62,000 nucleotides of DNA from assembly GCA_029204225.1 (NCBI GenBank), contig CM055106.1:12497215-12559214 (forward strand), given 5' to 3'. The notes beneath the pieces were generated by a model. It saw only the letters and a program-made list of their open reading frames with translations. It ran no database searches and was not told the origin of the DNA. The stretch's first letter is position 1, and each line of letters starts with the position of its first letter. Below, one piece after another: positions 33,765-45,483 of this stretch. The position numbers and the translations under genes were made by a program. This stretch comes from Diphasiastrum complanatum. Lineage: Eukaryota > Streptophyta > Lycopodiopsida > Lycopodiales > Lycopodiaceae.

Positions 33765-34563
33765 TAAAGGCTGAAATGAGCTAAATCCTTGGTTTTCAGT
33801 CAATTTGATCACAATTTTTTTATCTAAATCTTGTGTAGATTGGATCTTAGCATATAGTATTGATTCTAGAACTCAAAGTGAGTCAAATACATTGGAGATT
33901 GGTGTTGTGTGACTTCATTTGCAGGTGTTTAGGTGTCTAAAACCAGAGGCAAAGTTGAATTCAATTCACATTACCAAGATAGCAAGTTTTGCTTGCTCCA
34001 AGCATTGATTTCTAAGCGAGTTTTGGAGGTGATTTCATAGAGGAGGCTTTCTAGCATTCAAGGAGAGGGAAGATCAGAGTTTTGGGGACTCTTCAAGGCT
34101 GTTCTAAGGTGTAGTAGACACCTCCTAAAGTGATTTAGGTTCAGTCCAACCATTGCTTGACTTATGCACCAAGTTAGATCAATTTTTCATCAATTTTGAT
34201 CATTTTTTGCTTGTGATTGGATAGTAGATTATGTTGCATCCTCATTAAGTTCCATTTAGATATTTTACAAGTGATTTTGGAAGTATATTAGGTTGCTGAA
34301 ATTCACTCTTGATCAGATCATTTGGAAGCTTTAATGTTCTTTATAGAAAGAGGGGCAATTCTACTAGTATTGTCTACTTCAATCAAGCAAGTGCATTGTT
34401 TCTAGTGTTCTATGTTTTGATTTTGTTAGAGATCATTCTTAGATCTTTATAGGAAGTCTATTACTGATCTTTTCAGGTCCCTAAGAAGTGGGATAACGTA
34501 GACCTTCAATCAAATCAATAGAAGTAACCTTCATTTGTGTCAAGTCCTTGATTAGGAGACTAG

Positions 34564-37500
34564 ATGGCATCTATAAATGCATATCTTTTGGATACTAATG
34601 AAAGGCTCAACAAAACTAACTATTCCATATGGAAAGTTAGAATGGAATCTATCATGATCATGAAAGATCTGATGGAAATTGTAAATGGTAAGGAGGGTGA
34701 ACCTATTCATCCTCAAGAAAAAGCCAAATACATCAAGAGGTGCAATGTTGCACTACATTGCATAAAAATGAATGTTGCAAATGAACTCTTAAGAGAGGTA
34801 GGAGATTGCACTTCAGCTCAAGATGCTTGGGAGACTTTGCAAAAGGTCTATGAATCCAAGAACCAAACTAGAATGTTAGCTTTGAAGAATCAAATATATA
34901 GAAGCTATCAAAAGAAAGGAGAGAGTGCACATACTTTTGTCCTAAGAGTAAAGGAATTGAACAAAAAGCTAGCCTTTATAGGTGACCCTATCAAGGATGA
35001 AGAGCTTGTTCAACTCATATTGAATGGACTAAGCTTTGAATTTGACAATTTGGTTCAGGGATATGCAATTATGGGTAAGCTACCCATACTTGAAGAACTC
35101 CAAGGCACACTCATGGTTGAGGAATCAAGAAGGAGCCAAATACAAGAGAGGATGGATAGGCTTTCCATCCAAGGTGGAGATGACCAAGCTCTCTTCACCA
35201 AAGGCAAAGGCAAGTCCAAAGGCAAAGGATCAACATTCAAGAAGTCTACAAAGCTTGAGGATCAAGAAGGACCCCCAAAGGCATCTCCATCAACCACCAA
35301 AGTCAAGAAGGACAAATCAAAGGTGAAGTGCTACTATTGTAGCAAGATGGGGCATTATGCCTCGGAATGCTTCAAGAGGAAGCAAGATCAAAGCCAAGCC
35401 AACATGAGCAAAGAGGAGGAGGAGGAGAGTTCACATGAGGACTCTCTCATGATGTCCATATTTTCTTCAACAAGCTTCAAAGGAGAAGATCCTTGGTGGA
35501 TTGACTCGGGTGCTAGTTCACACATGACTAGTAAAAGGGAGTTTTTCTCTTCTCTCTTATCTTATGATGGACCTATAAAGTCTATCTATACAGCAAATGA
35601 TGAAGCTTGTAAGATTGAGGGAGTTGGTAGCATTCCCCTTTGCTTAGGATCTTCCAAAAAGATCAACATAGAAGGTGTTTTGTACATTCCTACAATAACA
35701 AAGAATCTACTAAGTGTTGGCCAAATGGTAGACAATGGTTTCAATGTTGACTTTGCTTCAAATGAATGTTTCATCAAGAAGAAGGGTAAGATAGTGGCTA
35801 AGGGCACTAGACTTGGCAAACTTTATAAGCTGGATGCATTTGTGGATACTAATGTTGTCATGTTGGCCGAGAAGAGCAAGATATCTACCTTTACTTTATG
35901 GCACAAAAGACTTGGACATGTCAACTTGGGTTCCATGGAGGCTATGATCAAGGAGGAGTATGCTTTAGGCCTACCAAGGTCTATTGGGAAGGAATACAAG
36001 GTTTGTGAAGCTTGTGCCTTATCCAAGGCACATAAGAAGGTGTTTCCTAACTCCATCACAAAGTCATCTCATCCTCTTGAACTCATACACTCAGATGTGC
36101 ACATTGCTAGCACCAAATCTAATGGAGGTTCATCCATGTTTTTAACCTTCATTGATGACTACTCAAGATATTGTTGGGTGTTCTTACTTTCCTTCAAGTC
36201 TCAAGTATTTGATACTTTTGTAAAGTTCAAGTTGTTTGTGGAAAAGCATCATAATCATAGCATCAAGATTCTTAGAAGTGACAATGGTGGAGAATTCATC
36301 TCCAATGAGTTCAAGGCCTTTTGTGAGGAGGAAGGGATCAAGAAAGAGACTTCTTGTCCTTACACTCCTCAACAAAATGGAGTTGCTGAAAGAAGGAATA
36401 GAACATTATGTGAATGTTCTAAGGCTTTAAGATTAGATGCTTGTTTGCCCAAATCCTTTTGGGGTGAGTCTCTTGTATGTGCAAACTACTTGATGAATAG
36501 GGTGTCTTGCAAAGCTATTGAAGGCAAAACTCCTTATGAGATGTTGTATGGAAAGAAACCCAATCTTAATCACTTGAAAGTTTTTGGGTGTATATGTTAT
36601 GTGCATGTGCCATTGGAAACAAGAACCAAGGAGGATCCATCTTCCACAAGAGGGATCATGCTTGGATATGCAAGCTCAAGCAAGGGCTACAAAGTCTATC
36701 TCCCATCCTTGAACAAATTTGTTGTTTCAAGGGATGTCATCTTTGATGAACATCATATGCATATGCTTGAAGAAGGCTCAAGTGCTCCAACAATCAAGAA
36801 GAAGATGGCCGAGGAGCAAGATCTTGGTTTTGAGGAGGAGCTCATGGAGGAGCAAGCACCAAACCCACCTATCACACCAAGGATATCTTCAAGGGCAAAA
36901 GTGGAGCCATCAAGGCTCACATATCAAGGCAAAGGACAACAAGTTGAGGGTATCTCATCCACTTCTTATGCTTCATCTAGTTTTGAAGAACCGTCTAATG
37001 TTGAAGATGCATTGAACTCCAAAGAATGGTATAAAGCTATGTTGGATGAGTATGATGCCTTGATTGAGAATGAAACTTGGTTGCTTGTTGAGAGACCTCA
37101 AAGGAATGTAATAGGATGCAAGTGGGTCTTCAAGCTTAAGTTGAATGCAAATGGGAGTGTTAACAAACATAAAGCAAGATTAGTTGCAAAAGGTTATGCT
37201 CAAGAGAGAGGGATAGACTATGAGGAAACTTTTGCACCCGTGGCCAAGATGGTCACAATAAGACTAATCATTGCACTTGCATCACATTTTGGATGGATTC
37301 TATGTCAAATGGATGTCTCTAATGCTTTCTTGAATGGTTTTTTGGAAGAGGATATCTATATGGAGCAGCCACAAGGGTTCATCAAGCATGGAATGGAGAA
37401 CAAAGTATGCCATCTCCAAAGAAGCATCTATGGCTTGAAGCAAGCCTCAAGATCTTGGAATTCAAGACTACATTGCTATCTTATTTCACTTTCTTTTGTT

Positions 37501-38532
37501 CAAAGTGAATATGATCCCACTCTTTACATTAAGTTTGATGATGTTGGTATTGTAATTTTACTCATTTATGTAGATGACATCATCAATAGTGGAAATAGTG
37601 TTGATGGTATTGAAAAAATCAAGATAGATCTATCCTTAGAGTTCAAGATGGTAGATCTAGGGTGTCTTCACTTCATCTTAGGCATAGAAGTACTTAGAGG
37701 GTCTGATTTTATCTTTATAAGTCAAGTAAACTATGCTCAAAGTATTTTGAAGAAGTTTAAGATGAAAGTATGCAAAAGTGTTGACACACCAATGGAGCAA
37801 GATGTAAAAGTGCCAAATGAAGATGATGAAAGATCCTTCATGAACATCACTTTATTTAGGCAACTTATAGGTTCCTTAATGTGGATCACTATAACTAGAC
37901 CAGATCTTAGCTTTAGTGTATGTAGGTTGAGCCAATCCATGCAAAAGCCATTGAATATCCATTGGAAAAAGGCTAAGAGGATTCTAAGATACATCTCGGG
38001 TACATTGGATTTTGGGATTCTATATAGAGGAGATGTGATTAACCTTCATGCATTTAGTGATTCAGATTTTGCAGGGGACAAGAGGGATAGGAAATCAACA
38101 AGTGCCTATTCAACTTTCATAGGATAAGGTGTGGTTTCATGGCTTTCAAAAAAGCAAGAAACTATATCTCTATCTTCAACCGAGGCCGAGTACAAAGCTT
38201 TGACAACCACTACAAAGGAGGTACTTTGGATCAAGAGATTATTGGTGGAACTAAAGATCATGGATTCAGAGGAGGCACCAATCATCTACAATGACAATAT
38301 ATCAGCCCAACACCTTGCATCTAACCCAATCTTCCATGCAAGATCTAAGCACATTGAGATATGCCATCACTTTGTGAGAGAAATGGTGCAAGCCAAGGAG
38401 ATTGCTTTGGAGCATGTTCCAAGCAATGAATGTGTAGCTGATCTACTTACTAAACCACTTCAAAAGACACCTTTTATGAAGTTCATATCATCACTTGGAG
38501 TGATTAGTAAAGCAATGATTGAACCAAGCTAG
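34564..38532 (+). pseudogene. gag-pol polyprotein of element C, one in-frame stop in RNase H
   Basis: A single frame of 1187 codons runs to a TAA at 38125-38127, then the same frame continues 133 codons from 38131 to 38532. Domains by approximate residue: gag with LNKTNYSIWKVRME (15-30); zinc knuckle CYYCSKMGHYASEC (about 256); protease WWIDSGASSHMT (about 312); integrase zinc site LWHKRLGH...CEACALSK (about 446-486); catalytic core with HSDV, RSDNGGEF and NGVAERRN in D-D-35-E spacing (about 508-610); RT with CKWVFKLK, QMDVSNAFLNG and YVDD (about 850-1005); RNase H with FSDSDFAGDK (about 1164), then after the stop SSTEAEYKAL and RSKHIEICHHF. All catalytic motifs are present. The stop lies between RNase H blocks, so this copy would give RT without complete RNase H unless read through. 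Confidence 0.92.
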
Positions 38533-38535
38533 ATA

Positions 38536-38546
38536 CTGAGGAGGAG
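38536..38546 (+). promoter_or_regulatory. Polypurine tract of element C
   Basis: ACTGAGGAGGAG abuts the 3' LTR start TGTTAAAAATT. It primes plus-strand DNA synthesis in copia elements. Confidence 0.85.
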
Positions 38547-39228
38547 TGTTAAAAATTCACAATTCTAGCTTGACTAGTTTTGGTCATATGACTTGTAAAT
38601 AGTTAGATGGTCATGATGTGGCTTGTCACACGTGCCAAATAGCATAGGATTCCATTCATAAGGATGTTCTCAAGTAGACCTAAGTGTTAAAACCTTTGGA
38701 ATGAGTCCAAATTATGCTTAGATACAAGGGAGAAAAAATAGGAGCTATTTTTGGTAATTTTTGCATTGTTGAGGGATCTCCAAGATTCCAACCCTAACTT
38801 GGTAGGGATGAAAGATCCACCAAAATTAGCATTAGGGATAGGTTTAGGGCTACTCATACCTGTCCAAATCCGTGATGGATCATGTATATATAGGTGATGA
38901 TATCTCACCAAAATCAATCAAGCAATTTCATGTTTTTTCTCTCATAATGGTGCAATTGCTCTCTATGTTCATAATTGTTTGAGTACTTGTGATTACTAAT
39001 GATTATAGGATTGAATGTAGGTCTGGTGTACAGTACTCAGACTGTGGGAGGCCGTACTTTCACACGTGTGAAGCCTTCTTCAAGGATTTGGGCCATTTAG
39101 TGAGGTTCAAGCATAGATTTTTGATGGATTTTGATGGTTCAACTTGTGCTAATCTTATGAAATCATAATCTATTGTTTCCCTCATCATTTCAAGTGTTTT
39201 AGAATCCTTATTTGCTGTAATTTTTACA
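38547..39228 (+). repeat. 3' LTR of element C (682 bp)
   Basis: Same length and almost the same sequence as 33070-33751. It is followed by GGATG, the right target duplication. Confidence 0.95.
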
Positions 39229-39394
39229 GGATGTGCATGGCTCAGTGTTTGAAACTATAATTTTCCAGATCGATCTTAAATGACGGAAGACCGTTTGTGA
39301 AAAGAAAAAATAAATTAAGGAGAAACAATATCTGTGAGCGTACACACGTGTGAATAATGATGATCACGTGGCCATCATCTTTAATGGAGGGATA

Positions 39395-39830
39395 CAAAAA
39401 GTAGTTTGAGAGATTCTCGAAAGATTCTCAAAAATATGCTAGAAAGATTCTAGAAAGTTTTGCAAAACTTTCTCGAAGGATTTTAAAAAAAAATGTTACA
39501 GAAACTCTCGAAAATTTTAGCAACATACTAGAAAATTTCTCGAAAAACTGGAGATAATGCTAGAAAAATTCTCGAAAACGATTTGCAAAAATTTGATTAA
39601 CAATTTTATTGTCGCGAAAAAATCTCGAAAAGTTTTCGAAAATACTTTTAAAATGATATTGAAAGATTGAGAGAAGTCAAGAAAAATTCTCGAAAAATTC
39701 GCGGAAATTTCTAGAAAAAATAAAAGAAATGTCGCGAAAAAATTTAGATGTGATAAAAGAAAATTCGCGATTATCTTCAAAAAAAATACTAGAAAATAAT
39801 TTTTAAAAAAAATTCTAGTCAAAGGTAGTA
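39395..39830. repeat. TTCTCGAAAA/TTCTAGAAAG-rich degenerate array in the spacer of element F
   Basis: More than 20 diverged copies of an AGATTCTCGAAAA-like word occur between the element C insertion and the F integrase end. Many contain inverted GAA/TTC units (TTCTCGAA, TTCTAGAA), the building block of heat-shock factor sites. The minus-strand ORF at 39517-39822 only reflects this Phe/Leu/Ile-rich repeat composition and is not a gene. Confidence 0.75.
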
Positions 39831-39839
39831 TTTCTTCAG

Positions 39840-40211
39840 TCTGGACCTGTTAATACGTGTTGGTAATAGTTCACCTTCAAGTGATTGAAGTTGCACAGAA
39901 CCATTGTCAAACACTTCTATGACTTTATACGGTCCAAGTCATCGCATATGGAGTTTTCCAGGAAACTTTTGATGGCGACTGTCATATATCAGCGCATAAT
40001 CATCAGCTTTAAGATCACATTTTTTTATATGACTGTCATATTTCTTCTTTCTTTGTTTCTGGATTTCCTCCGTTAGTTTTTGTGAAGTCTCTCGAGCTTC
40101 CGCTAGTTCTTCAATATTAGTCAACCTTTCGTTTATTAATTCTGCATCTCTTGGTTGAGCTTGAAAACGAAAGGTTTTCACCTCAAATTCAATTGGCAAA
40201 ATAGGATGCAT
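39840..40211 (-). pseudogene. Integrase C-terminus of gypsy element F
   Basis: Minus strand: ILPIEFEVKTFRFQAQ, NIEELAEARE, RKKKYDSHIKK, DDYALIYDSRHQKFPGKLH, then a stop and LGPYKVIEVFDNGSVQL. This is the standard end of plant gypsy integrases (GPY/F module). Its upstream neighbour should be the integrase core, which lies adjacent but on the opposite strand. Confidence 0.88.
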
Positions 40212-41730
40212 ACTATAAAGTCGCGCTTATAAAGAATCTCCAAATACCAACAAATTTACGTGAACTAAGGGCTTTCTTAGGACATGTTGGCTATTACAGG
40301 AGATTTATTCAAAATCATGCTTCTATTGTTGTCTCTCTTACACATCTACTGAAGAAACAAGTAGAATACTTGTAGACGAATGAACAGCAGAAAGCATTCG
40401 AAGATCTTAAACAAAGGTTGATTAATGCTCCTATTTTGAGACCACCCAACTGGGTTATTTTATTTCACAGTTATGTGGATGTTTCTGCATTTTCTATTGT
40501 CGTCTGTCTAAGCCCGAAGGACGACCAGAAGAAGGATCATCCCATCTACTATGCGAGTCGACAGCTCAGTGCATCAGAGAAGAATTATTCGGCTACAAAA
40601 AGGGAAGCACTTGGCATGATTTTCATTGTTAAAAAATTTCGTCATTATTTGCTGGGATATGCATTTATTTTTCATGTGGAACATTATGCTCTTAAGTATC
40701 TTGTAAACAAACAAGATCTATTCGGACAAATTGCTCGATGGGTTCTACTTCTACAAGAATTTACTTATCAAGTAGAGCTTCGTCAAGAAAAATATCAGAC
40801 GAATGTTGATTATCTATCGCGACTTAGCACCGGAAAAATTGACGACCCTATCAACGATGATTTTTCAGACAAACATTTATTCGAGATTTCATCTACAAAT
40901 TTGCTATATTCTGATATTATCATTTATCTTAAGAATCAGGTATATCCGGATGGTTACAATTTGGAGCACAAGACAGTTTTTCAATATAAGGTAGTACCTT
41001 ATACAATTATTAACAATGTTCTGTAAAAGCTTGGTGTTGACCATCAAGTACGAAGATGTCTCAAAACTGAAGACATTAAAAAGGTCGTTAAAGCCTTACA
41101 CTCAGAAGATGCTGGCGGAATTTTGCTTTGAAGAATACAGTTAATAAGATATTGACTGCCAAGTATTGGTGGCCAACAATGTTCAAGGATGTATCAAATT
41201 TTATTCGTTCATGTGATCCATGCCAGAGATCTGATAAGCCTACAAAAGAAATGAATTGGTCATTGACACCAATCCTGCCTCTTGCACCATTCGAGAAGTG
41301 GGGGATTGACTTTGTCGGTCCAATCAAACCTGTTACCCGACATAAAAAATGTCGTTATATTCTAGTTGCCACAGATTATGCTACCAAGAATGTTGAAGTA
41401 GAGGCAACAAAACGAAACGATGTGAAAACTATCGCGACATTCTTATTCAGAAGTATAATCACAAGATATGGTTGTCCACTCGAACTAGTAAGTGACCGAG
41501 GAACACATTTTCTAAATGATACGATACGGTTGCTGACGACCTATTTTTTGATCAAACACAGAAAAACTACACCGTATAATTTAAAGCAAACGAGTTGACA
41601 GAAAGAGATAATGAAATCTTACGTAAGATCCTGACTAAAATTACTATTGCACATGCAACGGATTGGGATCAGAAACTACCATTAGTTCTCTGGGCTTATC
41701 GCAACATAGAGAAAATCGGCATATTCATAT
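40212..41730 (+). pseudogene. Inverted RT end, RNase H and integrase core of gypsy element F
   Basis: Plus strand: the RT-connection LRELRAFLGHVGYYRRFIQ (about 40255), RNase H (SVD-like VDVSAFSIVVCL, HPIYYASRQLSASEKNYSA, EALGMIFIVKKFRHYLLGY; 40418-40760), VDYLSRLS, integrase zinc region (AKYWWPTMFKDV, SCDPCQRSDKPT) and core (GIDFVGPI, FKDV, LVSDRGTHFLND; 41128-41560), ending in DWDQKLPLVLWAYRN (about 41665-41710). It is about 75-80 percent like element E by eye. Stops at 40375, 41026 and others break it. The end LWAYRN joins logically to the minus-strand ILPIEFE at 40211 if this segment is flipped back. Confidence 0.88.
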
Positions 41731-43215
41731 TTTGCCAGTCTTCTTCTTTGGGATGACAAAAATGGATGAAACCCACTTACTACTTAAGACGGGATAGATT
41801 ATACCTGCCTTAAGGTGCTTGCTAAGTTCGTCCTTAACCATGAGAGAGTACTTAGTATTGAGATGCTATTGTCTCTGTCGAATAGGTACAAGCATCTTCC
41901 TTAAGATCAATTCGGTGCTCTCTGAATTCTGTAGGTATACCCTTCAAATCGTCGAGCGACCAAACAAAAATGTCTTGATACTCCTTCAATAGTTCAGTGA
42001 ATTCCACTAACTCCGATTCTCCAAGTGACTTCGAAACATGCACAAATCTGCCAGGTGCAAGTTCAATCAGTTCAGTAGAATATGGTAAAATGATACCTTC
42101 TGTCATACTAGCCTTGGTATGGCCATGAATTTCACACATGGTTGACTCCACAAATGTTTTCTTGTCGTCAACCTGGTTCTTGTTACCAAATTTGTGTTCA
42201 GATTTGTCACTCGAATCGTTAGACTCTTTTGAGTTCGTGTCTGCAATGTTAATTTCTTCATATGAAACATCTGCTTCAATGTCACAAGCATCAAAGAATT
42301 CTTCGTCATCAGCATTCCCATAACGTTCAAAGTACTGCACTTCAATATCAGATCCATTGGGAAAAATATTCAAGGCATACGAAGATTCTTCTGATGTAAA
42401 GCTGGTGTTGGACAAAGGAGTTTCACCTTCATAATTGTCACGAATCCAGATTATGATTTGTTCTGCTGGCTTACCTCGGTTATTGGTCTCACCAGTCTGA
42501 AATCTCAGCTCTCTGGATTTCCAATGTACACTTGCGTTTGATTGATAAAGCCAATGTCGTCCAATCAGCACAGAATAGGATGACAAACTGAGTGGTTTGA
42601 TAACAATGAAATTCATTGTGAATGGCTTGGCTTGAATGTAGACAGTGACATCCTTCAGTTCTCCAACAAGTTTTTGTCATGTCGAATCAGCTAACTTGAT
42701 GTTTCGTTGTGTCGGTTGAATGTCACTCAGCCCCAGAGCATGAGCTGTGTCTTCTGTTATTATATCTACACTAGAACCAGAGTCAATTGGCACTTTTTTG
42801 ATCAGACATCCCGCAATGGTAATATCAATCTCAGGTGCACCGAGATCACCTAAATCGATAGACAAAACACCAGCATCTGGCAGAGAAATGTTTTTCTTCT
42901 TTTTGGACACAGAAAGGCCTTTCAGTTGCTTTCTGTAATAAGTGTTATCTGCCAACAACTGTTCAAAAGTAATGTTCGGACAAAGGGATCCAATATCAGT
43001 CACGATGTCATATTCTTTTGTCTTCGATTTTGAGGTTGGTTTATTGATAACAGCACTAGACAATTTCGTCTTTGCGATTTTTTTCGTCCTCTTCCTTGAA
43101 AGTGACCACTTTTTCTGAAGCAGCTGTCTGAAACTCAACATTGATGATTTCATTTGCTTCTCTCGAGATGTCTTTTGCAAATAACTTCGCAGCATTGCAA
43201 TTGCTCCGTCATTTG
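41731..43215 (-). pseudogene. Protease, linker and RT N-terminus of gypsy element F
   Basis: Minus strand from about 43215: gag-pol linker (IINVEFQ; NITFEQLLADN near 42960), retropepsin with DSGSSVDIITEDTAHALGL (about 42770), LSSYSVLIGRHWLYQSNASV (about 42560), a long acidic linker (ADDEEFFDACDIEADVSYEE), then the pre-RT stretch ELLKEYQDIFVWSLDDLKG (about 41960) and RIDLKEDA. It stops at PKKKTGK (about 41740), the very start of RT. The RT palm, with its YxDD site, is absent here and in the inverted piece, so about 500 bp are deleted. Upstream gag is missing, cut off by element G. Confidence 0.88.
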
Positions 43216-43225
43216 AACTATCCTA

Positions 43226-43299
43226 CTGCTAATTGTTGTGTTTTTTATCCATTCATCTAGCTTGCTCCCAACTTCTGCACAACCCATTGATTTTTGACA
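43226..43299 (+). repeat. 5' LTR remnant of copia element G (left edge uncertain)
   Basis: Only the last 75 bases or so of an LTR, ending GATTTTTGACA, lie before the priming site TGGTATCAGAGCATGC at 43300. The rest seems to have been lost where G meets F. The 3' LTR (from 45491) shows no clear copy of this end, so the two cannot be compared. Confidence 0.5.
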
Positions 43300-43311
43300 T
43301 GGTATCAGAGC
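43300..43311 (+). promoter_or_regulatory. Primer binding site of element G
   Basis: TGGTATCAGAGC, an initiator tRNA-Met-type site, as in elements B and C. Confidence 0.85.
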
Positions 43312-43439
43312 ATGCATCCAAGTAATTTGCTTCTCATTGCGGATTATTAGTCTTGTTTCTATCAAGACAACGAACTAGCAAGCGCGCAGCTAACAGTAGT
43401 CCGAAATCATTATCACTACCAACAATCTCGCTTAGCCAG

Positions 43440-45483
43440 AGTGGATCAATCTTCTCAAATCGAAAGGCTCGATGGAAGAAACTATCATCTCTGGAAGTTC
43501 AAAATGAAGGTGATGCTATTAGCCAAGGAACTGTGAACATTGTTGACGGCCACATAACTAAAGCCAGAAGGTGAAGCTGCTGCTATCACCAAGTGGAGTC
43601 TAAAAGATGGCAAAGCTTTTTCAATGATCACTCTCAACATAAAGGACACCCAAATCAGTCATATAAGAGCTGCTCAGACTACTAAGAATGCACGAGACAT
43701 TCTAGCAACTCTCTATGACATCAGGGACCTCACCTCCAAATTCCATTTAGAAATAGATTTTTCTCTCTAAAAATGGCTGAGGCAACAAGTGTTTCAAGTC
43801 ATCCCAACACTTTTCAAAATCTCATGGAGCAAATGAATTCAATTGGCTCAGAAATTCAAAACTCCAATGTTGTTATGACTCTATTATCGAGTCTGCCCGA
43901 AGCCTATGAAAATTGGGTAATGGCAATTTCGATCCAGGAGAATCTAACTCTATCAAGAGTAATCTCACTTCTTCTACAAGAAGAAATTAGAAAATCAACT
44001 TTCTCCTCAGGCTCAGGATCAGATCCACAAGCACTATATTCAAAGAATCAAAAATTTAGATCCAAAAAGAAGAGCAACATGCAACCAGGGTCGAATTTTT
44101 ACTCAGAGTTGAATTCGAATTTTTCATCCTTCCAACCAAAGTAGAAATTATTTTGCAGATACTGCAAGAAAACTGGACATGACATTAAGGACTGCAGAAC
44201 TTTGAAATACAACAATGAAAAGAAGAAGCAATACCAACAACAAGTAGATAGTGCTTCAACCAGATTTTCGACCCAACAGCAAGAGGAAGATGAAGCAGCT
44301 TTTACGACAAAGGTTGAAAAACAACAAGATATCGATTCTTGGTATCTTGACTCTGGAGCAACTCAACACATGACTCACCATCATGACTGGTTCGAGGATT
44401 ATAAGTCTTTCACCATTCTTGAGTTGTGCAACTTGGAGAGAAATTATCACATTTGATCCAGGGTGAAAGAATAGTCAGGATTAAATTTTAGAGAGGTGGT
44501 GTTCTCCACATTCCAAATCTGACCAAGAATCTGCTCTCAGTTAGCAGAATCGCTGATTCTGGTCAGAGGGTTGAATTTGACACAAATGGCTGCACAATCT
44601 TTGACAAGTCCCAGAAAGCTCTAGCTTTTGGGAGAAGAAGTGGCAATTTATACAAGCTCAATCACTACTACTCTTCGAATACTCAAGCTCTTCACACCAC
44701 TACATCTGAATCAACTGATATGTTATGGCATCTCAGATTAGGCCATCTCAACTTCAACGGCATTCAACAAATGTCAAAACAAAGTTTGGTACATCTGTCT
44801 CAAATCAGCAAATCGAGTTCTCCATGTGAAAGCTATATTATCAACAAGCATGCTAGAAATTCATTCATTTTCGATTCAGTTCACACTTCTAGAAATTTGT
44901 TGGACCTTGTACACAATGACATTTGTGGCCCAATGCAAACTGCTACCACTGGGGGATGACAGTATATTTTCTCACCTTCATCGATGACTTCTCACGATGG
45001 ACTACTACTTACTTTTTGATGAACAAATCAGAAGCATTTAAATTCTTCAAACAATTCAAGGTGTGTGTGGAGAATCAGACCTAGAGAAGAATCAAAGCAC
45101 TACGTTCAGATGGAGGGGAAACAAGCTATTCACCAGAGTCTAATGGTATGGCTGAGAAGAAGAATCAAACACTTGTTGAAAGTGCCAAGAGCATGTTGGC
45201 CCATGCCTCTCTTGCACAGTCACATCCAACAACCATTTACTATGACAATCAAAGCACCATTACTCTCTCTCTCAATCTGAGATTTCATTCACGACACAAG
45301 CATATTGAAATTAGGTATCATTATTCAAGAGAGAAAGTGCAAAGAAAGGAGGTATCATTAGTCTACTGCAGGACAGAATCAATGGCAGTAGATTACTTCA
45401 CAAAGGCCCTATCAAAAAAACATCATCTCAGATTCAACGACCTGTTAAATCTGAAGATCAAAACTTTTCAGGATCTACATTAA
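43440..45483 (+). pseudogene. Copia element G: gag-protease-integrase joined in frame to RNase H, RT deleted
   Basis: Plus strand: gag with IERLDGRNYHLWKFKMK (about 43460), LLSSLPEAYENWVMAIS (43890), zinc knuckle CRYCKKTGHDIKDC (44160), protease WYLDSGATQHMT (44340), SKNLLSV-type strand (LTKNLLSVSRIADSG, 44520), pre-integrase LWHLRLGHLNFNGIQQM (44723) and integrase core (LVHNDICGP 44910). The plus-strand end of integrase (MAEKKNQTLVESAKSMLAHA, 45148) runs straight into RNase H (IYYDNQSTITLSLNLRFHSR, 45235) with no break in frame. About 1.8 kb covering integrase C-terminus, RT and early RNase H are gone. Other stops interrupt gag and integrase, so the copy is dead. Its GATQHMT protease box places it in another copia lineage than C, D and J. 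Confidence 0.88.

Larger units (their letters stand above)
33070..39228 (+). mobile_element. Element C: nearly intact young Ty1/copia retrotransposon
   Basis: A 6159-bp element with 682-bp LTRs at both ends (33070-33751 and 38547-39228), an initiator tRNA-Met priming site (33752), one long gag-pol frame (34564-38532) and a polypurine tract (38536-38546). The two LTRs have equal length, and the only difference I found is G at about 33211 against A at about 38688. It inserted into element F and leaves F's own coding parts untouched. It is the only element here with every pol domain present, and it may have moved very recently. Confidence 0.93.

Noticed and set aside
39517-39822. 101-codon Phe/Leu-rich minus-strand ORF that looks like a membrane protein
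   Set aside because: It is produced by the TTCTCGAAAA-type repeat array read on the minus strand.
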